Assembly (NCBI GenBank): GCA_905221605.1
Contig: CAJNDS010002714.1
Coordinates: forward strand, 1 to 64,000
DNA: 64,000 nucleotides
From: Symbiodinium natans
Taxonomy: Eukaryota > Sar > Dinophyceae > Suessiales > Symbiodiniaceae
Direction: 5' to 3'
Part shown: one piece after another, positions 33,401 through 42,799 of the stretch
Layout: every line of letters begins with the position of its first letter
How positions within the stretch are numbered: position 1 is the stretch's first letter
The notes under the pieces: model-generated
Seen by the model: only the letters and a program-made list of their open reading frames with translations
The model's database searches: none
What the model was told of the DNA's origin: nothing
Made by a program: the position numbers and the translations under genes

Positions 33401-34570
33401 TGAGCAGACACCGGATAGGAATGCTGGTCTGCCTACCGACCTTCGTCTGCAGGGCTCATGGACGAACTTCACAACTCACCACCCCCACAAACTACCGACC
33501 TTCAAACGCAACCCTGAACCCTCTTCCCTTTCTACATGATTCAACGAGCGGGGATGTACGAAAACAGGGGACCCCTAAAATTGATGCCCACATATGAGGG
33601 TTCCCTATTAACACGGACCCAAAAAGGTGCCCCTAATTTCGGACCCCCAAACCCTAAACCCGAACCCCTAAACCCGAACCCCTAAGCCCTAAACCCCAAA
33701 CCCCTAAACCCTAAACCCTAAACCCTAAACCCCCAAACTGAACCAGGAGCCTCTGCCATGTCGGGCTCTGGCTGGACCACAGCTGCATAGGTATTGCCGC
33801 GCACCACACGCCGGTCGTACCTGGCAACCCAGGGCAACAAAGAGGGCTTGGGGTTTAGGGTTTAGGGTTTAGGGTTTAGGGTTTAGGGTTTAGGGCTTCA
33901 TGTTGCACCTGTTTTAGTGTTTGCCCCCCCCCCCCCCCCCCCCAGAACAGTCAAGGCTGTGTTGTCTCTGTTTACACGGTCCACAGGCTTTATATGAGTG
34001 TAATAGCGAGGAGTTTATGTAAGTTTATAAAAGGGGCAGCGATGCCCGAAAAAAAAATCTTACGGCGCCCGGACGATTTGACTGCGCACCCCCAAACAGT
34101 CAGGGTGTCCTGGATAGCCCGGCCCTTTGACTTTATAGAGGGGGCCCCCACTAAACCAGGTCCAACAGTAGGGTTTAGAGTTTGGTTAGGGAGGCTTGCT
34201 TCAGGATTCAAGGGGTCTGACCGCTTCTCAGGACGTTTGTGGGAACCGGCCCAACGTAACTGGGAGGAATCCGGAGCTGTCAAGTTGTGAAGCAGCACAG
34301 CGCACTCCCTGAGCCCGGGTCACATAATGTTCCCATAAGCCTTTCCTGTGTCATTGGGATCTCTGTACCTGAGGCACAGGGGCAGGGTGTGGGCCAAGTG
34401 CCGCAACTGCCTGTTTTCAAAAGCCGATAACAGCCACACCTGCTCCACGATCCACGCTACAGGCAACCCCGCATGGCTTCGCCTCCCCCCCCCCGATCAT
34501 CACATCGCTGTGCCCGTGCGCACTTGTTCCGCGCTCCCACAGCTTGCGGTGCAGTGGAAAACTGCTGCAC
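27430..34570 (-). CDS. RSP3: Radial spoke protein 3 (flagellar axoneme)
   Basis: RSP3 anchors radial spokes to axonemal doublets and acts as an A-kinase anchoring protein. Exons, in one frame: 34570-34524, 34368-34324, 33820-33751, 33314-33275, 33048-33001, 32837-32807, 32622-32583, 32414-32352, 32275-32246, 31888-31841, 31662-31585, 31476-31438, 31123-31058, 30630-30594, 30447-30410, 30304-30242, 30109-30081 (or 30075), 29352-29280, 28991-28971, 28763-28702, 28182-28114, 27987-27837, 27722-27658, 27553-27430 (TAG at 27430-27432). Family motifs appear in order: YGNIM-YDRRVVRGNTYA, TPEAVPG-RKHMDIQTD, YLEKLTDRVVEFE, ETQTDFILDRPPSPLF, DIETQIE-DGELFDFDVE, the RIIa-binding helix VLVGKTLEQSMMEVLEEEEL, RRNAELLE-VQRMEAAEKR and VFADVG..FMPGLL. 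The model is about 460 residues, close to the green-algal protein (about 516). The first exon here is probably not the true N-terminus. The last exons, after about residue 265, show no motif I know. Exon 30410 to 30304 is joined across an intron that stays open in frame. Confidence 0.93.
27742..27808 (+). repeat. Telomere-type array in RSP3 intron 22
   Basis: About nine TTTAGGG units, antisense to the gene. The direct repeat TGCTCCTGAACGC flanks the array at 27718-27730 and 27809-27821, and the left copy spans the 3' splice site. Confidence 0.95.
28636..28675 (-). repeat. Telomere-type array in RSP3 intron 20
   Basis: Five CCCTAAA units, next to a short TATAC-rich palindromic stretch (28588-28635). 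Confidence 0.9.
28797..28880 (+). repeat. Telomere-type array in RSP3 intron 19
   Basis: Degenerate TTTAGGG units in two parts. Confidence 0.9.
29010..29090 (+). repeat. Telomere-type array in RSP3 intron 18
   Basis: TTTAGGG with an internal block of CTTAGGG. Confidence 0.95.
29636..29683 (-). repeat. Telomere-type array in RSP3 intron 17 (a)
   Basis: CCCTAAA units with variants. Confidence 0.85.
29815..29873 (+). repeat. Telomere-type array in RSP3 intron 17 (b)
   Basis: Degenerate TTTAGGG and TTCAGGG units, opposed to the neighbour at 29636. Confidence 0.85.
31151..31268 (+). repeat. Telomere-type array in RSP3 intron 12
   Basis: About 16 TTTAGGG units, the longest perfect-heptamer array in the window. 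Confidence 0.95.
33060..33087 (-). repeat. Short telomere-type array in RSP3 intron 4
   Basis: Two to three CCCTAAA-like units (CCCTAAACCCTGAACCCTAA). Confidence 0.8.
33545..33650. repeat. GGGG/CCCC hairpin repeat in RSP3 intron 3
   Basis: GGGGATGTACGAAAACAGGGG is mirrored, with mismatches, by CCCCTAATTTCGGACCCCC. It resembles the units at 11435 and 36583. Confidence 0.5.
33642..33735 (-). repeat. Telomere-type array in RSP3 intron 3
   Basis: Mixed CCCTAAA and CCCCTAAA/CCCGAA units. Confidence 0.9.
33848..33897 (+). repeat. Telomere-type array in RSP3 intron 2
   Basis: About seven TTTAGGG units. A poly-C run lies nearby at 33926-33943. Confidence 0.95.
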
Positions 34571-34599
34571 CTGTCCGGGCAAATACAAACCTTGGCAAT

Positions 34600-36090
34600 A
34601 CTGGGCAGGCAGAGCTTAACATAGCACATCGGGTCTATTGGTAGAGCTCTGGTGCAGCTGCGCGAAATGGTTTCTGCTCGGCGCCTCTCCGGACTTCATC
34701 TTGGCCTCATGTGCGAGAACATGCAAGAGAAAACCCACATGCATGGTCCATACTCCAGTCTCTCCACAGCCTTACCAGCAAACCCGTGCTCGAAAGGTTC
34801 GTCCCCTTGGCAACTGAGCTCCGCACGGCCCTGGCTCTGAAACAAAGTCAAGCAACGCCGCCCAAAACAAGGCGTTGAGCCCTTACGGCCGCAATCGGCA
34901 CCCAATCGTACCGCCAAAGCTTGGATCGTGTCAGGTGAGCTCAGCGAGACATCTTGGCACCCTGAGGCCTCTCGTCCTCTCGTCGCGTTTTTTTGGCAGA
35001 AACCCTGAATATCTAGAGAGCATCTGAGAGCATCTAGAACTGACTTGTCAAATTGGGAAAATACTCGTAGCCGTACAAGAAGCTTCCACCACGGGAATTG
35101 TGAACCCAACCGACTGACCTCGCCGGCGCCTGCTAAACCCATTTTCCCAATACCCGATTGTTAGTTGCAGGCTGCGATGTTTCTTTTGGTCAGCTCGCCA
35201 TGCCATGGTCGTCGCTCTCCTTCCATCTGTGGCCACCTTGGCTCCACAGGAACCCAACGGTGGCCACCAATCCCTGCAGTTTAGGGTTTAGGGTTTAGGG
35301 CTTAGGGCTTAGGGCTTAAGGCTTAGGGTTTAGGGTTTAGGGCTTAGGGCTTCGGGTTTCGGGTTTCGGGTTTCGGGTTTGGGTTTGGTTAGGGTTAAAT
35401 TTGGGTTAACATGACTTTGGAGTTTGAGAGTCACCCGAAGGCCATGACTCGCGAGGACACCCTCAAACTTCGGGCGTTCAGAGCTTGATGCCAAGATGCA
35501 GTCCAGGCAAGTGACAATGAGGGTCCTTGGACGGACGCAAGGAGCAAGGAGACGGCCGAGCTTGGCAAAGTCATGTCAGTACGCGCAGGCAATGCAGAGC
35601 TGACGGTCGGTGCCTGTGACAGCGTTAGTCAAGTTGAGCAGCGCATCTTGGTGGTCATTGTGCCATCCAGTCTGAACCTGCACTTTCGGTTTCTGTGCAA
35701 TTTAGATAACCACCCTCCAAACAGCGTCGACCGTGCAGTCAACAAAGGAAGACATTGCGACATTTAACTCACGTAATGTTTGGTTCAGGATGGAGTTCCG
35801 ATTCGGCCCAATGCCTCGTTGCGGCAGCAACGATGGGAGCCACAGCGACTGCAGGTGTAGTCCTCTGCAGGGGAGGTATGGCCATCCTCATCTAAGCAGG
35901 CGACGCTTCCACAAAACCTGCCTGCAGCTCGAGACTGTTTGGCAACGTCTTTGGCCATCGTTTCTCTGGACATGTCATATTGAGAGGTGCAAGCGAACGC
36001 CATCCAGTGAGCAAAAAGGCGGCTCAACTCTGGAACCGCTGGAATGACCCGTTGCTTTTGAACGCCACGGACTCTACGAACCACTCTCTA
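34600..36090. other. No recognisable gene; one telomere-type array
   Basis: Possibly the upstream intron or 5' flank of RSP3. It contains only motif-free frames and the array at 35279-35395. Confidence 0.35.
35279..35395 (+). repeat. Interstitial telomere-type array
   Basis: TTTAGGG with CTTAGGG and TTTCGGG variants, decaying at the right end. Confidence 0.9.
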
Positions 36091-36099
36091 CACTGAGGC

Positions 36100-36356
36100 C
36101 TCCGTCATTGTTGATGCTGCCGGCGGCTCCTCCGTCAGCAAAGCCTCCTCCCGACCAAGAAAGGCGAAGTTGGTCTGCAAATTCGAAGGCGCTCCCTGGA
36201 GCCTCCCGACGCTCTTACCTGGAGAGCCTGATCCAAAGAACTCTTTCAAGCTTGTGGGCCACACCCCGACACAGGTCCCACACCCGTAATGGCCCATAAT
36301 CCCCCCTCCTTGAGGGCCAGCTCCTGTACTTTCTGCTGCGCTTTTCGCTGCTCAAC
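36100..36356 (-). CDS. Candidate exons between RSP3 and the TFIIS-N gene
   Basis: Three exon-like segments on the minus strand: 36356-36309 after CCCTTCAG (VEQRKAQQKVQELALK), a segment ending at a strong CTCTCCAG|GTAAGAG donor near 36210, and 36174-36100 (NFAFLGREEALLTEEPPAAS, then TMTE, ending at a GC donor). The last ends in phase 0, which fits the first recognised RSP3 exon at 34570, so they may be 5' exons of RSP3 or 3' exons of its neighbour. Confidence 0.4.
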
Positions 36357-36582
36357 CTGAAGGGAGGGGTGGAGCTGAGTGTCTAGATTGACAGGGCTTG
36401 TACTTGTAGGCTTGCTGTGTACTTGAAAGGCTTAAAGGGTCTGGCGCTAAAGAGCTCAAGGAACGACTCACCCCTAAAATATCTAAACATCATCAGTCCG
36501 CTGGAGTTGGGCTGGTATTCCGAGCTAGGAAGTGTGCCACAGATTCTGTAAATGGCTTCCTTTACAACAAGATGCGCAGCCT

Positions 36583-36700
36583 GTATGGGGGCTTTACGAA
36601 AATGGGGGACCCCCAAGATAGCTCCCCAAATAATAGGATCCTTATGCAATAAGGACCCCCATAAGGTTCCCCGACTTTCGGAATCCCCCCACAAGAGTCT
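36583..36700 (-). repeat. GGGG/CCCC hairpin repeat, copy 2
   Basis: Reverse orientation relative to 11435-11550. It shares GGGGTCCTTATTGCA and CCTATTATTTGGGG with that copy and can fold on itself imperfectly. Confidence 0.6.
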
Positions 36701-36844
36701 ATCACAGGCAGATGCGGCCCAGCGGCCGTCTGCAGAGCAGCGTCTGGCAAGGCGGCCACCTGACAAGGCGACGGTGGAAGAGAATGTAGGGGCTCACCCA
36801 AACCTTCATAGCTGGCCACTCGGATTGACAAGTGCCCTCTTCCC

Positions 36845-36898
36845 TAAACCCTAAACCCTAAACCCGAAACCCTAACCCCTAAACCCTAAACCCTAACT
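36845..36898 (-). repeat. Interstitial telomere-type array
   Basis: CCCTAAA units with CCCGAAA and CCCCTAA variants. Confidence 0.9.
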
Positions 36899-37302
36899 CA
36901 AGCCCCGCTTCAGTTGCGAGATGCCGCCGTAGATGACGAGCACGCCTCGCACACTTTTACTGGCCTGGCCTGTGGCTGGTTTGAGGTTAGAGCTGCATGC
37001 AGTCAGATGCCTTATCTGACTTGTCCAGCAAGTTCCACCGAGAAGCCCCCGCAAAGGGAGGGACAAAGTGAAAAGGGTGGGCACTAAACACTAGGCAAGG
37101 GGGCTCATCCAATTAAGCTTCACATCTTGAGCGCGTTGGTGCGGTCAGCTGTTACGACTTTTCTCAGGAAGTGAGAGGCATGTTCAGGAGCAACTCAGGA
37201 AGTGTGAGGCACGTTCAGGAGCAAGTCTTGGAACTTTCGACTTTACCCCTTGCCAACCGCAGTTTGTTTGCCAAGTGCAAAGACCTCTCCTCAGGAATAT
37301 CA

Positions 37303-37377
37303 CCTCAACCCTCAACCCTCAACCCTCAACCCTAAACCCTGAACCCTGAACCCTAAACCCTGAACCCTAAACCCTGC
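37303..37377 (-). repeat. Interstitial telomere-type array
   Basis: CCCTCAA units passing into CCCTAAA and CCCTGAA. Confidence 0.85.
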
Positions 37378-37412
37378 CCCGTCTCCCCTCCCCCCCCCCC
37401 GCTCCCCAGAGC

Positions 37413-38601
37413 TTCGGCACAGTAAAGGCTGAAGGCCTCCTCTGCAGAGAGCTGGTGTTCGGCCAACTTCTCAACCAGGCTGCCCGGGCCACGCTTCTGA
37501 AGGTGCGTGCAGATCCTGGGGCTTCACATGAAATTTGAGGAAGGGGAACAAAACCGAGGGACTGGCCTCTTGTAGTGTCTCTGGTAGCTCTTCTTCTCCT
37601 CCCCCACGATGAAGCCCAGCGGGCAGCAGTGGTTGAAGAGACCCTGAGCTCCCACAACCATGGGGGGGGAGGGGCACTGGCTACTGTAGTAGAGAGACCG
37701 TTAGGATTAAGAGGCAACGCCTTTGGAATCTTGACACCGGCCCTGTCAAAGAGTTGGGAGACAGCAGCTCTGAAACTCAAAACCAGAAAAGACGCACGCT
37801 AGAAGACAGTAGTGCCGGCTCCTGTTGCTTCCTGCTCAACTACGAAGTAGCCACCCGCAACCAGCAGAGGGCGCCTCCTCCAGCTCCTTGCAGAGCTTCC
37901 TGGGGCAAAATTTGGGGGGAAAGAGCTGGGCAGGCGAAGCTGATCCTCCACAGCAGCAACAAAGAACTCATCAGGAAAGCTTCAAACAACGAGCTTCTTC
38001 TGGTGCCAAGCATCTTTGGGAGTTCTCCCTTCTCTGCGAAGCCTTTGGCGGCCTGATGGGACTTGGGGTCCAAGCCCTTTTTGCACTGGGAGCTCTTCGG
38101 AAGGACGGGAGAATGGAAGCTTGAGGAATTTTGCGAAACAGACCCCGCAAGACACCGGTCTCTCTCAGCACTGAGGGCACCACAGCATCACGGAAATTGA
38201 GGGTGTCCTGCCAGCAGTTCAGAACGCACGTGAATGCCCCCATGCCTGCAGTGAAGCTCTTCCATTGTACCTGTTCTTGCGTCCTACATGCTGCAGGCAG
38301 AATCCTTCAGGCGAAGCTTACCCCCAGGCAAGCTCCTTCCATTCGTTCTGCAGCATTTGCGCTCGACCAGCGATCTCTGGATCTGGCAGCTTCCTTTGCG
38401 CAGGTGGAAAAAGCAAACACTGAAGTTCAGCAGTATTTACATGTCAAAAAAAAGACAATGACCCCCTGGAGGTCTCGTAGCTTTATTTGGTCTAATGATT
38501 CCAATGCTGGCCAACTTCGCCAGCTGCCCGATCGACTTTCCCACGCCCGTCTTTTCGAGGACGGCGCGGTCGACCACATAGTCGGCGAGCTTGTGCAGCA
38601 C
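37413..38601 (-). CDS. Protein with TFIIS N-terminal-type helical bundle
   Basis: Exons 38601-38519 and 38393-38322 join in phase (GA donor, then a strong GTAAGC donor) to give a 51-residue segment running VLHKLADYVVDRAVLEKTGV, GKSIGQLAKL, PDPEIAGRAQMLQNEWKEL. This is the conserved core of the TFIIS N-terminal/LW domain (T-G-x-GK..., D.EIA..A..L...WK), which mediates contacts among transcription elongation and Mediator factors. Further exon-like segments follow: 37979-37900 (FPDEFFVAAVEDQLRLPSSF), 37643-37567 (GLFNHCCPLGFIVGEEKKSY, then QRHYK) and 37479-37413 (LVEKLAEHQLSAEEAFSLYC). The last two are phase-matched with each other. I do not recognise this second half and cannot prove it belongs to the same gene. 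No start or stop was identified. Confidence 0.65.
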
Positions 38602-38649
38602 CTCTTCACAGTGGTCTGCTTGGCACCGTGGTCATGACACTTCAACTTC

Positions 38650-38775
38650 GCTAAAAAAACGATGACCGGTGGAAGGCATGCTCGTCCGCACTTTTGTCCC
38701 GGCCCCGTCCATCGAGTGCTGTTCCTCGCCCCCCGCCTGTTCCATCACTATGCGTCCGCTCGCATCCCGCCCTGA
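38650..38775 (-). CDS. Candidate upstream exon of TFIIS-N gene
   Basis: After CAATTCAG the minus strand is open and contains RDASGRIVMEQAGGEEQHSM. The phase to the exon at 38601 is not fixed, and a second frame is also open. Confidence 0.3.
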
Positions 38776-39359
38776 ATTGAGACCTCAACCTAGGGAAAAA
38801 CTTGGCCAACAGTTGGAGACTCAAGATTCTGGCAGACGCAGGCAAGTCGACGAAGAGACAACCGAAACTCATGAAGCCCCAACATGTCACAGATACAGCT
38901 CAAACACCGTTTGAAAAAAGTCAAAAGCGAAAGACCCCAACAGCCCGGGAAAGTAGAAAGTGAACAAAGGACCTTAGCAGCAAAGCCCTGAAAGGTCCAA
39001 AAAGGCCGGACTTCGAAAGTACCGTAATTGCCTTTTTCTTGCGCATCATACTTTGCTGAGACCTCTTTAGCATGTCTCGCGGCAAGAACTGAATCCCCAT
39101 CAACAGATGTTGCTTTACAGGTTCTACAATATATCGAAAGCCTCACCAACATTGAAACACATCTCCCTTTCCTGAGACTCAAACCTACGGCCGTGCCTTC
39201 AACAGATGTTGTCGACCGGTCTGCGGGTCAGTTGTTGAGTTGCGGATGGATTCCACAGTCGCCGCGACCTCTCCAAGGGGTGAGTAGTGAGAGCCCGAGG
39301 TCGGGGAATTCTATAGACACAAGGAATGAACATGCACGGCTCAGCAAACCTCTCACAAC

Positions 39360-39650
39360 AGTCCCCTAGCCGCCCTAGCCTCGCGGATCGTGCGCTTGCG
39401 AAAGAGGCCCGCATGAAGGTTCGGGCCCGGGCTGGGGAGACCCACCGAGAGTGCCATTTCTGCTTCGGAAAGAGGCACTGCCAGGGAAACCTGCGGCTTG
39501 GGCTTGTTCGGCCTCTTGCTGTCCTTGCTGTCCGCTTCTGCTTTGGAAGCGGGTGCTGTGGACGGTTTCGCGTGTGGCACCAATGCAGTGGACAGCGGCC
39601 TTGGCTTGTTGCCGACCAGCTGTCGGCCCATGGCATCGGTGGCTTCAACC
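39360..39650 (-). CDS. Candidate low-complexity exon
   Basis: A minus-strand frame with ATDAMGRQLVGNKPRPL and KAEADSKDSKRPNKPKPQVS followed by LAVPLSEAEMALSVG. Disordered, Lys/Pro/Ser-rich and protein-like. It might be an upstream exon of the TFIIS-N gene. A GC-rich opposite frame is also open. Confidence 0.35.
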
Positions 39651-39659
39651 CTTGGTGCT

Positions 39660-41090
39660 ACTCCATGGCTGGCGTCTTGCAAGGGCCGGCGTCTTGCAAG
39701 GGCGTCTGCTTTGGACTCTTGAGGAGGAGGTGTAGTAACGGGTTGTTAGGTTGTGGGAGGGAGGAGTGGTGAGACTCTGAGAGGAGGAGTTGCTCTGCTA
39801 ACTTGCAGAAGGCTGCGGCGAGGACTTGCCACATTCTGCCCGTCTCCTGACCAACCCATGTCTGTGCCACACGCGTCGTAAGCCTCCTCTCCAGATGCTG
39901 CAGTTTACTATAAGATACAATACACTCTAAAGTACAATAGCAGACTTCGATATTATACCAATACTATACTCACATATATGTTGCGATACCCCACAGAATC
40001 ATGACACAGACTGCGATGTACTATAACGGTTTTTGCAACTTTGGGGGGAGGGGGGATTGGCTGTGAGAAGCAGGATGATGGGCTTCGGGCCTTCAATGTA
40101 GGGTACCCAAGAAGTGGGGACCAAAAAATTTAAAGAACTGCCCCATATCTTTTCTCTTCTCTGAAATGTCTCGTCGCCGTGCCAGTATTTGGCACATGCC
40201 GACGAGGTGCGAGCTAAGACTAAGAGCAGGTGCAGGTGTCAAGGTTAGGCGCTTCTTCTTGAGCTTTTGGCCGACCCGAGCTAGTAAGCTCATCATCTCT
40301 CCTGTGTGCTGTCTCCAAACAGCATCGAGAGTGCTTTAAGCACCTGCACCCTGTTCTGGGAGATTCTCAGCATTCAAGTCTCTTGGTATGAAAAGCCTCG
40401 GACTTGGCTAATTAAAGCACAGCAAGTTTCGCTGTCCTATGCAGCCGCGTGAAGCCTGACCCGCACCTTCAAAGGACCTTATGACACCACCCTAAACCCT
40501 AAACCCTACACCCTAACTCCTAAACCCTAAAGGCGTTGAGCAAGAAGGGAAAGTGCGGCTTCGGCCACGCACAGGCAGGATTCCCAGGTGCCATAGATTG
40601 TGGCAACCGAGAAAGATCAGATAACTCCAGGTGTGCCTGTTGAACCACTACGCGACTCGGTCCTTCCGGCAAGTTTAGAGTTTAGGGTTGAGGATATAAG
40701 GTTTAGGGTTCAGGGTTTAGGGCTTCGGGTCTACCAAACCGCAGGCATCAAGGAGAAGCACAAAATCATCAGCGGTCATTGTAAACCGAAGCTACTTTGT
40801 CTTGATGGTGGTCCCGATGCAGCCCTCGTGCTCTTGTGCTACTGCCTATAGATTTCCAACGTCTAAGGGTCTAAGGGCTTCACCAACACCCGTCAGCAGG
40901 CCGCAGCAGCTCACCAGCGAAGATATCATGTGTTGCGCAGGGCGCAAAAATCTTTGCTCGTCTTATTTAGATTGACGTGCGCGAAACGACATCTCTCCTG
41001 CTGAGCGGCAGTGGTCTTCTCGGCCAACTGGAGCGGCATCACTTGGCCTTGCAAACAGGCTGAGCACCCCAGTTTCTGGCGATGTCCCCC
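39660..41090. other. No firmly supported gene
   Basis: Short telomere-like arrays lie at 40488-40530 and 40675-40725. Plus-strand segments such as IKEKHKIIS between GCAG and G|GTCATT (40745-40772) look exon-like, but the minus strand is equally open there. Confidence 0.3.
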
Positions 41091-41100
41091 TCCCTCCCAG

Positions 41101-41349
41101 GCATTCTTGGGCCGCGGCCTGCATGAACTTTCGAAACCGCGTGTGCGCCGCGATCACGCCCTGGTTGCTCCTGCTGTGCAACTGCATCAAACTATGTCAA
41201 ACTGCAAACTTCAAAGAAGCTTGGGAAATATTAGGAAAACGCCTGGCCATGGAACCTTGAATCCTGTGGCCTGCTTGGTCATGCGAAGTCGCTCGGTCCT
41301 TGGATCACAGGGCTCACCTGTGTACACCGTGGCATTGGTGGTCTGGAAC
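41101..41349 (-). CDS. Unknown protein, two phase-matched exons
   Basis: Exon 41349-41318 (GCGCAG acceptor, perfect ACAG|GTGAGC donor) joins exon 41170 to about 41101, which encodes SNQGVIAAHTRFRKFMQAAA then QEC. The 32-nt exon ends in phase 2 and the next begins with one nucleotide. No family is recognised. Confidence 0.45.
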
Positions 41350-41509
41350 CTGCGCAAGCAGCCACGCGCTGGCCAGCAAGAGGTTCAGGAATCGTTTGCA
41401 AGGGGGTGATGGAGGATGAGGGGGTGTAACACTCCTGGGTTGGTGTGACTTAGGCATGACAGCAAGCCGCTTTGGGGATTGGTTTTTGGGTTCACGGTAA
41501 TTTTCATCG

Positions 41510-42336
41510 TAAAATAGCCAGTAAAAGTAGCAATACTAGTAATAATCGTCATCATGCAAATAGTAGTAACAATAGTCAGCGTTGTGCACTGGTCACCTTT
41601 CCTTCCATGGTCAGCTGCTACGTACTGCGACTAATTGAAACTTCAAAGCTTGCTACAGCAACGTGGGTTATTGTCTGCATCGTCCAATCAACATGACGAA
41701 AGCCTCCTCTTGTGGCAGGTGTGGATGCCGTCGTTGAATTCGATGGTTGACGCGTTCTTGTACGGCACCGCAGCATCGTCAACCTTGCTTGTATGGTGCA
41801 GATGCGACTCGAGGAAGCAGTTGTAGTACAAGTAATGGCAGCTTCCTAGCATGGTAGAAGTAGTAGCAGTAGTAGTTCTGATGGTAGTCACAGAAATACA
41901 AATATATTGATAGTATTCATGGTAAGACTAAAAAGAAGAAGAATAATAGTCTCAATAATAAAGGTAGAAAACATACTATATAAATACTAGTAATAGTAGC
42001 ACTAGTCGTAATCATCCAAATAATTGTAGCATTACCAATAATAATATTGTGAACACAGAAATAGAAAAATTGTAAAACAAAAACAATAGTAATAATAGTC
42101 ATAGTAGCAATACTGGCAATAATATCAATTAACAGTAGTAAGAGTAGTAAGAGTAGTAAGAGTAGTAAGAGTAGTAAGAGTAGCAAGAGTAGCAAGAGTA
42201 GCAATGGTAGCAAGTGTGGTAAGAGTAGGAAGAGCAGTGAGAATAGTAAGAGTAGTAAGAGTAGTAAGAGTGGCAGTAGTAGCAAGAGTAGTAAAAATAG
42301 ATAGAGTCATATTAGCAATAGTAGCAGCAGCAGCAT

Positions 42337-42369
<33 letters not shown>

Positions 42370-42790
42370 AAGTAGTCGTAGTAGTAGTAGTAGTAGTAGT
42401 AGTAGCAGTAGCAGTAGCAGTAGTAGTAGTAGTAGTAGTAGTAGTAGTCGTCGTCGTCGTCGTCGTAATAGCATAGGAGTCGTCGTCGTCGTCGTAGTAG
42501 TAGTGGCAGAGCAACAAAGGTAGGAATGAATAGTAATCGTACTGGTAGTGGCAGTAGCAGAAACGCATAGCAATATGAATGGTACAGGATGAAGTGCTAG
42601 TAGTGATTGCAGTAATTAGTCGTGACAATACCACTTGTAGTCGTAGTAATCGTAGCAATACTAGCAACAGCAGCAGCTGTAGAGCAAGCAAAGTAGAATG
42701 GCAATACGTACCAGTAACGACTAGTATTGACAGCAATCAAAAACGTCACAGAAGCAGCATTGGTAGCCATAGTAACAGCATTTGGCAATT
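41510..42790. repeat. Degenerate trinucleotide region (AGT/AAT/AGC/CGT)
   Basis: About 1.3 kb with 3-bp periodicity, dominated by AGT with AAT, AGC and CGT variants, purest at 42130-42500. One frame reads Ser/Asn, another Val, and the complement Thr/Leu. I see no gene. Confidence 0.85.
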
Positions 42791-42799
42791 CTGCTCATG

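Noticed and set aside
34610-34660. Possible tRNA gene (GGTAGAGCTCTGG)
   Set aside because: No matching T-arm or acceptor pairing follows. It is chance similarity to an A box.
41917-42736. Leu-, Val- and Thr-repeat ORFs
   Set aside because: Products of the AGT trinucleotide region.
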